NCBI RefSeq assembly: GCF_041200175.1
Contig: NZ_CP165727.1
Span: 3,571,501-3,635,500 of the forward strand
Length of the DNA stretch: 64,000 nt
From: Streptomyces sp. R33
GTDB lineage: Bacteria > Actinomycetota > Actinomycetes > Streptomycetales > Streptomycetaceae
Direction: 5' to 3'
Below the pieces are notes generated by a model. That model was given only the letters and a program-made list of their open reading frames with translations. It was not told the DNA's origin and searched no databases. The stretch's first letter is position 1. Every line of letters begins with the position of its first letter. A program made the translations under genes and the position numbers. This document shows, in pieces, positions 49,884 to 59,411 of the stretch.

Positions 49884-50498
49884 ATGACTGCTGCCCAGGC
49901 CCCGGCCCACGCCCTCGTCCTCGCCTCCGCCTCACCCGCCCGGCTCAACCTGCTGCGGCAGGCCGGGCTGGCCCCGCACGTGATCGTCAGCAACTTCGAC
50001 GAGGACGCGCTCAGCGCGGAGACCCCGGCCGAGCTGGCGCTGGCGCTGGCCGAGGCCAAGGCGGGCGTGGTGGCGGCCCTGGACGAGGCCGCGGGCGCCC
50101 TGGTGATCGGCTGCGACTCGGTGCTGGAGCTGGACGGCGAGGCGCTCGGCAAGCCGGCGGACGCCGAGGAGGCCACCGCCCGCTGGAAGTCGATGCGCGG
50201 GCGGGCCGGCGTACTGCGCACCGGGCACTGCGTGATCGACACGGCGACCGGGCGTCAGGTCTCGGCCACGGCTTCCACGACGGTCCGGTTCGGCGAGCCG
50301 ACGGACGCGGAGGTGGCGGCGTACGTGGCGAGCGGCGAGCCGCTGCACGTGGCCGGGGCGTTCACGCTGGACGGGCTGTCGGCGCCGTTCATCGAGGGCA
50401 TCGACGGCGACCACGGGAACGTCATCGGGCTGTCGATGCCGCTGCTGCGCTCCCTGCTGGGCGAACTGGGCGTGTCCATCACGGATTTGTGGGCTTGA
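49884..50498 (+). CDS. maf: Maf-like nucleoside triphosphate pyrophosphatase
   Basis: 204 residues. Family start LVLASASPARLNLLRQAGL (SxSPRR loop), DEDAL, GCDSVLELDGEALGKP with the catalytic acidic cluster, and GAFTLDGLSAPFIEGIDGDHGNVIGLSMPLL near the end. It removes pyrophosphate from wrong nucleotides such as dTTP/UTP analogues. Its 3' end overlaps the convergent membrane protein gene by 20 bases. Confidence 0.94.
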   Translation: MTAAQAPAHALVLASASPARLNLLRQAGLAPHVIVSNFDEDALSAETPAELALALAEAKAGVVAALDEAAGALVIGCDSVLELDGEALGKPADAEEATARWKSMRGRAGVLRTGHCVIDTATGRQVSATASTTVRFGEPTDAEVAAYVASGEPLHVAGAFTLDGLSAPFIEGIDGDHGNVIGLSMPLLRSLLGELGVSITDLWA

Positions 50499-50994
50499 GC
50501 TCCCCGAAGGGCGCAGGCGGGGCGTCCTGGACGTCCCGCCCGTCCCGGCCGTCCGGCCCGCTCCCGGCGCCCCCTGCGGGCGCCCCGGCCCCGCCCTGGG
50601 CCGCGTAGAGCACCAGGGTCAGGACGAGCAGGCAGAGGATCAGCATCATCACCGCGAAGGCGCCCCAGCCGACCAGGCCGACGGCGAGGGCGCCGAGCAG
50701 CCCGTGGGTGACGGCTGCGGTGACGAGCACGATGCGGGCGAAGGTGCCGGGGGCCCGGTCGCGTACGGCCACCACGGCGAGCAGTACGGCGCACAGGAGC
50801 AGGAAGGCGCCGATGCCGGCCCCCATCCCGTACGTCGCCAGGGACATGACATCCGGATCCATACCGGCGATGGACATCGACTGGTTGTGGGTGGTCCGGC
50901 CGAGCACGAAGTGCACGAGGACGAGCACCGCCGCCTCGGCGACGAGCACGATCGCGGCCAGCCCGGCCACGAGTCTGCGCAGCACGACGCCCAC
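50479..50994 (-). CDS. Four-helix membrane protein of unknown function
   Basis: 171 residues from GTG 50994, preceded by GGGGAGGGG; the open frame extends further upstream without coding character. Four helices: LVAGLAAIVLVAEAAVLVLVHFVLG, YGMGAGIGAFLLLCAVLLAVVAV, FARIVLVTAAVTHGLLGALAVG and GWGAFAVMMLILCLLVLTLVLYA; then a Gly/Asp-rich tail. Conserved next to maf and accA2 in Streptomyces as far as I recall. Function unknown. Confidence 0.75.
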   Translation of the reverse strand: MGVVLRRLVAGLAAIVLVAEAAVLVLVHFVLGRTTHNQSMSIAGMDPDVMSLATYGMGAGIGAFLLLCAVLLAVVAVRDRAPGTFARIVLVTAAVTHGLLGALAVGLVGWGAFAVMMLILCLLVLTLVLYAAQGGAGAPAGGAGSGPDGRDGRDVQDAPPAPFGELKPTNP

Positions 50995-51382
50995 GACGAC
51001 CCACCCCTCCCCACACGTCCCCGGCCACAAGCCTGTTCGACGCCTGGAGGCTACTAACGGGTAAACGTACGGACAAGGGGTCCGGGCAGCTTCGTTACGC
51101 GAAGGGCCCCCCGGGCCGCGGACACGCAAAGAATGTGTGGGCCGTTCGTAGGGACTCGACAAAGAATCACAGGGGGCCGCTGACCCGGCGGACAGAGACC
51201 TTGGATACATGACGGGGTTACTGTGCAGTTGGGGATCCCCCTGACCTGGGGCGCCACAAGGGCTTTCCTCCTTGGAGGTGGACTCGAATCACACTGCGTG
51301 TGGGCAAGGTCACCACCAGGGAAGGGTCGAAACGCCGTGTGGGCTGTCCCTAAACTCAGCTTGTTTCAAGGAGGGAGCCATC

Positions 51383-53137
51383 GTGCGCAAGGTGCTCATC
51401 GCCAACCGTGGCGAAATCGCTGTCCGCGTTGCTCGGGCCTGCCGGGATGCCGGAATCGCAAGCGTAGCCGTCTACGCCGATCCGGACCGGGACGCTCTGC
51501 ATGTCCGCGCGGCCGACGAAGCTTTCGCGTTGGGCGGTGACACCCCGGCCGCCAGCTACTTGGACATCTCCAAGGTCCTGCAGGCCGCAGCCGATTCCGG
51601 CGCGGACGCCATCCATCCCGGATACGGCTTCCTCTCCGAGAACGCCGACTTCGCGCAGGCCGTGCTCGACGCCGGCCTGACCTGGATCGGCCCGCCGCCG
51701 CAGGCCATCCGCGACCTCGGCGACAAGGTCGCCGCCCGGCACATCGCGCAGCGCGCCGGCGCCCCGCTGGTCGCCGGTACGCCGGACCCGGTCTCGGGTG
51801 CCGACGAGGTCGTGGCGTTCGCCAAGGAGCACGGCCTGCCGATCGCGATCAAGGCCGCCTTCGGCGGCGGCGGTCGCGGCCTGAAGGTCGCCCGCACCCT
51901 CGAAGAGGTGCCGGAGCTCTACGACTCCGCCGTCCGCGAGGCCGTCGCCGCCTTCGGCCGCGGCGAGTGCTTCGTCGAGCGCTACCTCGACAAGCCGCGG
52001 CACGTCGAGACCCAGTGCCTGGCCGACAGCCACGGCAACGTGGTCGTCGTCTCCACCCGTGACTGCTCGCTGCAGCGCCGCCACCAGAAGCTGGTGGAGG
52101 AGGCTCCCGCGCCGTTCCTCTCCGAGGCGCAGAACGCGGAGCTGTACGCCGCGTCCAAGGCGATCCTGAAGGAAGCCGGCTACGTCGGCGCCGGCACCGT
52201 CGAGTTCCTCGTCGGCACCGACGGCACGATCTCCTTCCTCGAGGTCAACACCCGCCTCCAGGTCGAGCACCCGGTCACCGAAGAGGTCACCGGCATCGAC
52301 CTGGTGCGCGAGATGTTCCGCATCGCCGACGGCGAGGAGCTCGGCTACGGCGACCCGGTGCTGCGCGGCCACTCGTTCGAGTTCCGCATCAACGGCGAGG
52401 ACCCGGGCCGCGGCTTCCTGCCGGCCCCGGGCACGGTCACGAAGTTCGCCGCCCCGTCGGGCCCCGGTGTCCGCCTGGACGCGGGCGTCGAGTCCGGCTC
52501 GGTCATCGGCCCGGCCTGGGACTCCCTGCTGGCCAAGCTGATCGTCACCGGCGCCACCCGCCAGCAGGCGCTCCAGCGTGCCGCCCGCGCGCTGGCCGAG
52601 TTCGAGGTCGAGGGCATGGCCACGGCCATCCCGTTCCACCGCGCGGTCGTCGCCGACCCGGCGTTCACCTCGGACCCCTTCCAGGTGCACACCCGCTGGA
52701 TCGAGACCGAGTTCGTCAACGAGATCCCGGCGTTCGCGGCTCCGGCTGCGGACGAGGCCGAGGACGAGCCGGGCCGCGAGACGGTGGTCGTCGAGGTCGG
52801 CGGCAAGCGCCTCGAGGTCTCGCTGCCGTCCTCGCTGGGCATGACCCTGGCGCGCACGGCCGCTGCGGGCGGTGCGAAGCCGAAGCGCCGCGCGGCCAAG
52901 AAGTCCGGCCCGGCGGCCTCCGGCGACACCCTCGCGTCCCCGATGCAGGGCACGATCGTCAAGGTCGCGGTCGAGGAGGGCCAGCAGGTCAACGAGGGCG
53001 ACCTGGTCGTCGTACTCGAGGCCATGAAGATGGAGCAGCCGCTGAACGCGCACCGCTCCGGGACGATCGTGGGCCTGACGGCCGAGGTCGGCGCCAGCCT
53101 CACCTCCGGCGCCACCATCTGCGAGATCAAGGACTGA
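51383..53137 (+). CDS. accA2: Acyl-CoA carboxylase alpha subunit (biotin carboxylase plus biotin carrier)
   Basis: 584 residues from a GTG after AAGGAGGGA. ATP-grasp biotin carboxylase domain (1-445): IANRGEIAVR, IHPGYGFLSEN, FGGGGRGLK, EVNTRLQVEHPVTE; then a linker with Ala/Glu and Lys/Arg-rich parts and the carrier domain with Lys549 in EAMKMEQP as biotin site. It serves the propionyl- and acetyl-CoA carboxylases, with PccB encoded 2 kb upstream. The 170-base leader is long; a CCTCC-TT-GGAGG hairpin lies at 51267-51278. A strong terminator follows. Confidence 0.95.
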   Translation: MRKVLIANRGEIAVRVARACRDAGIASVAVYADPDRDALHVRAADEAFALGGDTPAASYLDISKVLQAAADSGADAIHPGYGFLSENADFAQAVLDAGLTWIGPPPQAIRDLGDKVAARHIAQRAGAPLVAGTPDPVSGADEVVAFAKEHGLPIAIKAAFGGGGRGLKVARTLEEVPELYDSAVREAVAAFGRGECFVERYLDKPRHVETQCLADSHGNVVVVSTRDCSLQRRHQKLVEEAPAPFLSEAQNAELYAASKAILKEAGYVGAGTVEFLVGTDGTISFLEVNTRLQVEHPVTEEVTGIDLVREMFRIADGEELGYGDPVLRGHSFEFRINGEDPGRGFLPAPGTVTKFAAPSGPGVRLDAGVESGSVIGPAWDSLLAKLIVTGATRQQALQRAARALAEFEVEGMATAIPFHRAVVADPAFTSDPFQVHTRWIETEFVNEIPAFAAPAADEAEDEPGRETVVVEVGGKRLEVSLPSSLGMTLARTAAAGGAKPKRRAAKKSGPAASGDTLASPMQGTIVKVAVEEGQQVNEGDLVVVLEAMKMEQPLNAHRSGTIVGLTAEVGASLTSGATICEIKD

Positions 53138-53153
53138 CGTCCTTGAACCTCTG

Positions 53154-53194
53154 ACGGGGTTCCCGGGGCCACCGCCCCGGGAACCCCGTTTTTT
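53154..53194 (+). terminator. accA2 rho-independent terminator
   Basis: ACGGGGTTCCCGGGGC pairs with GCCCCGGGAACCCCGT over a 4-base loop and is followed by a run of six T, one of the few classic intrinsic terminators in the window. Confidence 0.95.
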
Positions 53195-53234
53195 CGTCTG
53201 CGCGGCCGCTGCCGGGGCCGGAACCCGCAACACC

Positions 53235-53291
53235 CGCGCCTCAAACGCCGGCGGGGCTGGAAGATCCAGCCCCGCCGGCGTTCGAGGCGCG
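53235..53291. repeat. Long intergenic hairpin, Streptomyces-type dispersed repeat
   Basis: Arms of 27 bases around the loop AGA (CGCGCCTCAAACGCCGGCGG and so on) with one internal mismatch block. This CCTCAAACGCCGGCGGGGCTGGA sequence is one I have seen widely in Streptomyces intergenic regions. Position next to the deoR-type gene end suggests a terminator. Confidence 0.75.
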
Positions 53292-53317
53292 GGGTCCCGG
53301 GCGGAGCCCCAGGGCTC

Positions 53318-54268
53318 CTACCTGCGCCTCATGTCCGCGACGCGGGGGCGGTCCCCGGCAGCAGCCTGCTCGAGCAGCGAGGCAGGCGCGCTGCGCAGCT
53401 GCGCCGACGGCCCCCCACGCCTCTGCACCGGCAGCGGGGACTCCCTGCGCGGGCGCCGGCCCACCATCCCCTCACCGCCGGAGGCGACGGCCCCGGCCAC
53501 GGTGATCTGCACTCCCTGGTCGGCGAGCGCCTGCAGCTCCGTCGCCGCCCGGTCGTCGTGCGGCGGCGGCTCGTCCGTGACCAGACGGGTCATCACGTCC
53601 GTCGGCACGGTCTGGAACATGGTGTCGGTCCCGAGCTTCGAGTGGTCGGCCAGCACCACCACTTCCGTCGCGGCCTGCACCAGCGCCCGGTCCACGCTCG
53701 CGCTGAGCATGTTGGACGTGGACAGCCCGCGCTCGGCGGTCAGGCCGCTCCCGGAGATGAAGGCCCGCGACACCCGCAGCCCCTGGAGGGACTGCTCGGC
53801 ACCGCTGCCGACCAGCGCGTAGTTCGAACCCCGCAGGGTCCCGCCGGTCATGACCACCTCCACCCGGTTCGCGTGGGCCAGAGCCTGCGCGACCAGCAGC
53901 GAGTTGGTGACGACGGTCAGTCCGGGCACCCGGGCGAGCCGGCGGGCCAGCTCCTGGGTCGTGGTGCCCGCGCCGACGACGACGGCCTCGCCTTCTTCGA
54001 CAAGGCCGGCCGCTACGTCGGCAATGGCGGTCTTTTCCGCCGTCGCGAGATGGGACTTTTGCGGAAATCCGGACTCCCGCGTGAAACCGCCCGGCAATAC
54101 CGCACCGCCGTGTCGGCGGTCGAGGAGTCCTTCTGCCTCCAGCGCCCGCACGTCCCGCCGTACGGTCACTTCGGAGGTCTGGACGACGCGGGCGAGCTCC
54201 CGGAGCGATACCGCTCCGTTGGCCCGCACCATTTCGAGAATCAATTGGCGACGTTCTGCAGCGAACAC
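53318..54268 (-). CDS. DeoR/GlpR-family transcriptional regulator
   Basis: 316 residues, GTG start. N-terminal HTH: AAERRQLILEMVRANGAVSLRELARVVQTSEVTVRRDVRALEAEGLLDRRHGGAV is the classic DeoR signature. The sensor domain of the ISOCOT fold follows (VVVGAGTTTQELARRL, VVTNSLLVAQALA, GLSTSNMLSASVDRALV). A C-terminal Pro/Arg-rich extension of about 60 residues is longer than usual. Effector likely a phosphorylated sugar. It lies between accA2 and lpdA as in S. coelicolor. Confidence 0.93.
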   Translation of the reverse strand: MFAAERRQLILEMVRANGAVSLRELARVVQTSEVTVRRDVRALEAEGLLDRRHGGAVLPGGFTRESGFPQKSHLATAEKTAIADVAAGLVEEGEAVVVGAGTTTQELARRLARVPGLTVVTNSLLVAQALAHANRVEVVMTGGTLRGSNYALVGSGAEQSLQGLRVSRAFISGSGLTAERGLSTSNMLSASVDRALVQAATEVVVLADHSKLGTDTMFQTVPTDVMTRLVTDEPPPHDDRAATELQALADQGVQITVAGAVASGGEGMVGRRPRRESPLPVQRRGGPSAQLRSAPASLLEQAAAGDRPRVADMRRR

Positions 54269-54373
54269 GAAACTGACAGTAACCCCAACGACCGTCTTGT
54301 TTCAGCTCCTTGCGCCGGAATACCGAAGTTGTCCATAAAACAGGGCGACTAGTGGTATACGCGTCCGGACGGC

Positions 54374-54395
54374 TGAGTGAACGTCTCTTCACTCA
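54374..54395. promoter_or_regulatory. Inverted repeat between deoR-type gene and lpdA
   Basis: TGAGTGAA-CGTCTC-TTCACTCA, a perfect 8-bp repeat. On the minus strand it is 49 bases after lpdA and 106 bases before the DeoR-type gene: either the lpdA terminator (no T-run) or an operator for the regulator. Confidence 0.4.
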
Positions 54396-54443
54396 CCGGC
54401 GACCCGCCCCAAGTCCCCTTGCGACGTGGGGCGGTTGCCGTTC

Positions 54444-55883
54444 TCACGCCTCGCCGGCGGCCTTCCGCGTGTGCAGCTGGCGCGCCACCTCGGCGATCGA
54501 TCCCGACAGCGAGGGGTACACCGTGAACGCGTTTGCGATCTGCTCGACGGTCAGGTTGTTGTCGACGGCGATCGAGATGGGGTGGATCAGCTCGCTCGCG
54601 CGCGGCGACACGACCACACCGCCCACCACGATCCCGGTGCCGGGGCGGCAGAACAGCTTCACGAAGCCGTCCCGGATGCCCTGCATCTTGGCGCGCGGGT
54701 TGCGCAGCAGCGGCAGCTTCACCACGCGGGCGTCGATCTTGCCGGCGTCCACGTCGGCCTGGGTGTAGCCGACGGTGGCGATCTCCGGGTCGGTGAAGAC
54801 GTTCGAGGAGACCGTCTTGAGGTTGAGCGGGGCCACCGCGTCGCCGAGGAAGTGGTACATCGCGATGCGGCCCTGCATGGCGGCGACGGAGGCCAGCGCG
54901 AAGATGCCCGTCACGTCGCCGGCCGCGTACACGCCGGGCGCGGACGTACGGGAGACCTTGTCGGTCCAGATGTGCCCGGAGTCCTTGAGCCGGACCCCGG
55001 ACTCCTCCAGGTTCATGTCCTTGGTGTTCGGGATCGCGCCGACGGCCATCAGGCAGTGCGTGCCGGTGATGACGCGCCCGTCGGAGAGGGTGACCTCGAC
55101 CCGGTCGCCGACGCGCTTGGCGGACTCGGCGCGGGAGCGCCCGATGACGTTCATGCCGCGGCGGCGGAAGACGTCCTCGAGGACGGCGGCCGCGTCCGGG
55201 TCCTCGCCGGGCAGCACGCGGTCGCGGGAGGAGACCAGGGTCACCCGGGAGCCGAGGGCCTGGTACGCGCCGGCGAACTCGGCGCCGGTGACGCCGGAGC
55301 CGACCACGATGAGCTCCTCGGGGAGCTCGTCCAGGTCGTAGACCTGGGTCCAGTTCAGGATCCGCTCGCCGTCGGGCATGGCGTCCGGGATCTCGCGGGG
55401 GTGGCCGCCGGTCGCGATCAGCACGGCGTCGGCCGTGAGGATCGTCTCGCTGCCGTCGGCGGCGGTGACGATGACGTCGCGCGTGCCGTCGATGCCCTGC
55501 GGGCCGCCGAGCTTGCCGCGGCCCCGTACGACGCGGGCGCCGGCCCGGGTGACGGAGGCGGTGATGTCGTGCGACTGCGCGAGCGCGAGGCGCTTGACGC
55601 GCCGGTTCACCTTGCCGAGGTCGACGCCGACGACGCGCGCGGCCTGCTCGATGTGCGGGGTGTCGTCGGCGACGACGATGCCGAGCTCCTCGTACGACGA
55701 GTCGAAGGTCGTCATGACCTCGGCGGTCGCGATGAGGGTCTTGGAGGGTACGCAGTCGGTGAGGACGGAGGCGCCACCGAGGCCGTCGCAGTCGACGACG
55801 GTCACCTCCGCGCCGAGCTGGGCCCCCACGAGGGCCGCCTCATACCCGCCGGGTCCGCCGCCGATGATCACGATCCGGGTCAC
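54444..55883 (-). CDS. lpdA: NAD(P)H-quinone dehydrogenase, LpdA-like flavoprotein
   Basis: 479 residues. FAD loop IIGGGPGGYEAAL and NAD(P) loop VVGSGVTGAEFAGAY are clear. In place of the dithiol CxxxxC of lipoamide dehydrogenase it has GGASVLTDCVPSK with only Cys44, as in M. tuberculosis LpdA (Rv3303c), which reduces quinones rather than lipoamide. The C-terminal dimer domain lacks the HAHPT-type His-Glu pair and has HPISIAVDN instead. Neighbours match Mycobacterium: cyclotransferase (Rv3304), PNP (Rv3307), mutase (Rv3308). Confidence 0.9.
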   Translation of the reverse strand: MTRIVIIGGGPGGYEAALVGAQLGAEVTVVDCDGLGGASVLTDCVPSKTLIATAEVMTTFDSSYEELGIVVADDTPHIEQAARVVGVDLGKVNRRVKRLALAQSHDITASVTRAGARVVRGRGKLGGPQGIDGTRDVIVTAADGSETILTADAVLIATGGHPREIPDAMPDGERILNWTQVYDLDELPEELIVVGSGVTGAEFAGAYQALGSRVTLVSSRDRVLPGEDPDAAAVLEDVFRRRGMNVIGRSRAESAKRVGDRVEVTLSDGRVITGTHCLMAVGAIPNTKDMNLEESGVRLKDSGHIWTDKVSRTSAPGVYAAGDVTGIFALASVAAMQGRIAMYHFLGDAVAPLNLKTVSSNVFTDPEIATVGYTQADVDAGKIDARVVKLPLLRNPRAKMQGIRDGFVKLFCRPGTGIVVGGVVVSPRASELIHPISIAVDNNLTVEQIANAFTVYPSLSGSIAEVARQLHTRKAAGEA

Positions 55884-56079
55884 GAAAACTCCGCCTCACG
55901 TCTACCCGGCCGGCTGCCGCCCCGGCCGGGGCTTCCGGGGGGTCTCCCCGGGGGATGCATTCCGTGCCCCATTGTCCCGCACGCTTCAAGGTGCTTCTCC
56001 CCCGGTCCGGCCATCCGGGCGTCGTCCGGGCACCATCCGGGCACGCGGCCATCCCCGCCCCTCCCGTACCCTCGACCTC

Positions 56080-56517
56080 ATGTCGCTCTACGCCGCGTAC
56101 GCCGGCAACCTCGACCCGCGGCTGATGACGCGCCGCGCTCCGCATTCGCCGCTGCGCGGCACGGGCTGGATCAACGACTGGCGGCTGACCTTCGGCGGTG
56201 AGCAGATGGGGTGGGAGGGCGCCCTCGCCACGATCGTCGAGGCCCCGAGGCACCAGGTGTTCGTCGCGCTGTACGACATCGCGCCGCTGGACGAGGACTC
56301 CATGGACCGGTGGGAGGGCGTCGGGCTCGACATCTACCGCCGGATGCGGATCCGCGTCCACACGCTGGACGGCGAGGAGGCGGCGTGGTGCTACGTGCTG
56401 AACGGCTACGAGGGCGGCCTGCCCTCGGCGCGCTACCTCGGTGAGATCGCCGACGCCGCCGAATCGGCGGGCGCCCCGCACGACTACGTGATGGAACTGC
56501 GCAAGCGGCCCTGCTGA
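56080..56517 (+). CDS. Gamma-glutamylcyclotransferase-like protein
   Basis: 145 residues from ATG 56080. GGCT fold: YAAYAGNLDPRLM replaces the usual YGSN loop; ALYDIAPLDEDSMDRWEGVGLDIYRR carries the catalytic Glu region. It may cyclise gamma-glutamyl amines to 5-oxoproline; substrate unknown. M. tuberculosis Rv3304 is at the same place. No ribosome site is seen and the message may be leaderless. Confidence 0.85.
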   Translation: MSLYAAYAGNLDPRLMTRRAPHSPLRGTGWINDWRLTFGGEQMGWEGALATIVEAPRHQVFVALYDIAPLDEDSMDRWEGVGLDIYRRMRIRVHTLDGEEAAWCYVLNGYEGGLPSARYLGEIADAAESAGAPHDYVMELRKRPC

Positions 56518-56677
56518 GGCCCTCTCCCCGCTTGTGACGCACCGGACTCCGTCCGGCGGCGCCCGGCCGCGGCGTGCAGGAAAGCGGTCGATTCGGCGGA
56601 AACGACAAGGCAACGATCCGAACACCGTGAGCTGCGCCATCTACGCGCGTAGGCAATGCTCGGCTACGCTCGTCTGC

Positions 56678-57484
56678 GTGAACGCATCTGTTACCGACCC
56701 CTTCGCCGACGCCACCGCCGCAGCCGCCCGCCTGCGTGAGCTGACCGGCGCCGAAACCCACGATGTCGCCCTCGTCATGGGCTCCGGCTGGGCCCCCGCC
56801 GCAGAGGCGCTGGGCGCCCCCGAGGCCGAGCTCCCCGTCACCGAGCTGCCCGGCTTCCCGCCGCCCGCGGTCGAGGGCCACGGCGGCAAGATCCGCTCGT
56901 ACAAGATCGGCGACAAGCGCGCGCTGCTCTTCCTCGGCCGGACCCACTACTACGAGGGCCGCGGCGTCGCCGCCGTCGCCCACGGCGTGCGCACCGCCGT
57001 GGCCGCCGGCTGCAAGACCGTCGTCCTGACCAACGGCTGCGGCGGCCTGCGCGAGGGCATGAAGCCCGGCCAGCCCGTCCTGATCAGCGACCACCTCAAC
57101 CTGACGGCCGCCTCGCCGATCGTCGGCGCGAACTTCGTGGACCTGACCGACCTGTACTCGCCGCGCCTGCGCGCGATGTGCAAGGAGATCGACGAGACCC
57201 TCGAAGAGGGCGTCTACGTCCAGTTCCCCGGCCCGCACTACGAGACCCCGGCCGAGATCAACATGATCCGCGTCATGGGCGCCGACCTGGTCGGCATGTC
57301 CACGGTCCTCGAGGCGATCGCCGCCCGCGAGGCCGGCGCCGAGGTGCTCGGCATCTCCCTGGTCACCAACCTGGCGGCGGGCCTCTCCGGCGAGCCGCTG
57401 AACCACGAAGAGGTGCTCCAGGCCGGCCGTGACTCGGCCGCGCGCATGGGCAAGCTGCTGACCCAGGTCCTCGCCCGCATCTGA
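56678..57484 (+). CDS. Purine nucleoside phosphorylase
   Basis: 268 residues from a GTG. Phosphate-binding VMGSGWAPAAEAL, HYYEG, the purine-site FPGPHYETPAEINMIRVMGADLVGMSTV and TNLAAGLSG, which are the signatures of the trimeric (class II) PNP family specific for guanosine/inosine. It starts two-fold closer to a likely -10 (TACGCT) than normal, so it may be leaderless. The mutase gene follows 50 bases later, probably as one unit that feeds ribose 1-phosphate into metabolism. Confidence 0.95.
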   Translation: MNASVTDPFADATAAAARLRELTGAETHDVALVMGSGWAPAAEALGAPEAELPVTELPGFPPPAVEGHGGKIRSYKIGDKRALLFLGRTHYYEGRGVAAVAHGVRTAVAAGCKTVVLTNGCGGLREGMKPGQPVLISDHLNLTAASPIVGANFVDLTDLYSPRLRAMCKEIDETLEEGVYVQFPGPHYETPAEINMIRVMGADLVGMSTVLEAIAAREAGAEVLGISLVTNLAAGLSGEPLNHEEVLQAGRDSAARMGKLLTQVLARI

Positions 57485-57534
57485 GGCACCGGCACCGTAC
57501 GAGAAAAGACCGTACGAGAGACAAGGCGGAAGTA

Positions 57535-59190
57535 GTGCAGGAACAGGACGACCTGATCACCCGGGCCCGGGCCTGGCTGGCGGAGGACCCGGACCCCGAG
57601 ACGGCCGAGGAGCTCGCGAAGCTCATCGAGGCCGGGGACGTCACGGAGCTGGCGGACCGGTTCTCCGGCACCCTCCAGTTCGGCACCGCCGGACTGCGCG
57701 GCGAGATCGGCGCGGGCCCGATGCGGATGAACCGCTCGGTGGTCATCCGGGCCGCGGCGGGCCTCGCGGCCTACCTGAAGGCCCAGGGCCACGCCGGCGG
57801 CCTGGTCGTCGTCGGCTACGACGCGCGGTACAAGTCCGCGGACTTCGCCCGTGACACCGCCGCCGTGATGACCGGCGCGGGCCTGCGCGCGGCCGTCCTG
57901 CCCCGCCCGCTGCCGACGCCCGTCCTCGCGTACGCCATACGGCACCTGGGTGCCGTCGCCGGCGTCGAGGTGACCGCGAGCCACAACCCGCCCCGGGACA
58001 ACGGCTACAAGGTCTACCTCGGCGACGGCTCGCAGATCGTGTCCCCCGCGGACGCGGAGATCGCCGCGGAGATCGGGCGCGTGGACACCCTCGCCTCGGT
58101 CCCCCGTCCGGAGTCCGGCTGGGAGGACCTCGGCGACGAGGTCCTGGAGGCCTACCTGGCCCGTACGGACGCCGTCCTGACCCCCGGCTCCCCCCGGGGC
58201 GTGCGGACCGTCTACACGGCCATGCACGGCGTCGGCAAGGACGTCGTCCTGGCCGCCTTCGCCCGCGCCGGCTTCCCGGAGCCGGTCCTCGTGGCCGAGC
58301 AGGCGGAGCCGGACCCGGCCTTCCCGACCGTGGCCTTCCCGAACCCGGAGGAGCCGGGCGCGATGGACCTGGCCTTCGCCAAGGCCGCCGAGGCCGGGCC
58401 GGACATCGTGATCGCGAACGACCCGGACGCGGACCGCTGCGCTGTGGCCGTCCCGGACGACGCCTCGGCGACCGGCTGGCGCATGCTGCGCGGCGACGAG
58501 GTCGGCGCGCTGCTCGCGGCCCACCTGGTCCACAAGGGCGCGACGGGCGTCTTCGCCGAGTCCATCGTGTCGTCCTCCCTGCTGGGACGGATCGCGCAGG
58601 CGGCGGGCGTCGGCTACGAGGAGACCCTCACCGGCTTCAAGTGGATCGCCCGCGTCGAGGGCCTGCGCTACGGCTACGAGGAGGCGCTCGGCTACTGCGT
58701 GGACCCCGAGGGCGTCCGCGACAAGGACGGCGTCACGGCCGCCCTGCTGGTGGCGGAGCTGGCCTCGGAGCTCAAGGAGCAGGGCCGCACGCTGACCGAC
58801 CTGCTGGACGACCTGGCGATGGAGCACGGCCTGCACGCCACCGACCAGCTGTCGGTCCGCGTCTCGGACCTGTCGGTCATCGCCTCGGCGATGGCTGCGC
58901 TGCGGGCGGAGCCGCCGGTGTCGCTGGCGGGCCTGCGGGTCTCCTCGGCGGAGGACCTGAACCGCGGTACGGAGACGCTGCCGCCCACGGACGGCCTGCG
59001 CTACTACCTGGAGGGCGACTACAAGGCCCGGGTGATCGTGCGGCCGTCGGGCACGGAGCCGAAGCTGAAGTGCTACCTGGAGGTCGTGGTCCCCGTGGCG
59101 GACGCCGCGGACCTCGCACCGGCCCGCACCCGCGGCCAGGAGATCCTGGACGCGATCAAGAAGGACCTGTCGGCAGCCGCGGGCATCTGA
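57535..59190 (+). CDS. Phosphohexomutase / phosphoglucomutase-like enzyme (PmmB type)
   Basis: 551 residues from a GTG. Four-domain alpha-D-phosphohexomutase: FGTAGLRGEIG, phosphoserine loop VEVTASHNPPRDNGYK, metal loop NDPDADRCAV, sugar loop TGFKWIARV with EEALGY, and phosphate loop RPSGTEPKLK. Length and sequence fit the group of PmmB/Pgm2, which includes phosphopentomutases; next to PNP this suggests ribose 1-phosphate as a substrate, though glucose or mannose phosphates are possible. Confidence 0.93.
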   Translation: MQEQDDLITRARAWLAEDPDPETAEELAKLIEAGDVTELADRFSGTLQFGTAGLRGEIGAGPMRMNRSVVIRAAAGLAAYLKAQGHAGGLVVVGYDARYKSADFARDTAAVMTGAGLRAAVLPRPLPTPVLAYAIRHLGAVAGVEVTASHNPPRDNGYKVYLGDGSQIVSPADAEIAAEIGRVDTLASVPRPESGWEDLGDEVLEAYLARTDAVLTPGSPRGVRTVYTAMHGVGKDVVLAAFARAGFPEPVLVAEQAEPDPAFPTVAFPNPEEPGAMDLAFAKAAEAGPDIVIANDPDADRCAVAVPDDASATGWRMLRGDEVGALLAAHLVHKGATGVFAESIVSSSLLGRIAQAAGVGYEETLTGFKWIARVEGLRYGYEEALGYCVDPEGVRDKDGVTAALLVAELASELKEQGRTLTDLLDDLAMEHGLHATDQLSVRVSDLSVIASAMAALRAEPPVSLAGLRVSSAEDLNRGTETLPPTDGLRYYLEGDYKARVIVRPSGTEPKLKCYLEVVVPVADAADLAPARTRGQEILDAIKKDLSAAAGI

Positions 59191-59208
59191 TTCCACCCGC
59201 GTTCCTCC

Positions 59209-59264
59209 CGCGCCGCTCGTGCGGCTCGGCCCTGCCGGGCCTCCCCGGCTTCGCGCCGCTGCGC
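59209..59264 (+). repeat. Left copy of 56-bp inverted repeat
   Basis: CGCGCCGCTCGTGCGGCTCG and following bases recur in reverse complement at 60057-60112 with only about four differences, 0.8 kb away. The same sequence begins just after the mutase stop. Confidence 0.75.
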
Positions 59265-59411
59265 TGGACTCCGTCCGTCGGGCGCAGTCCAGGGGCTTCG
59301 GCCCCTGCCAGGCCCCGGTCCGTCCACCGGGGCCTGGCCCCTCGGCCCCCTGAGCTCCGGCTCGGGGGGCCGTCGCCGGTTTCGGGGGGAGGGGGATGGA
59401 TCGGTCAGGTT

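Noticed and set aside
57238..59196. 652-residue minus-strand frame opposite PNP and the mutase
   Set aside because: Shadow frame; both plus-strand genes have full catalytic motifs.
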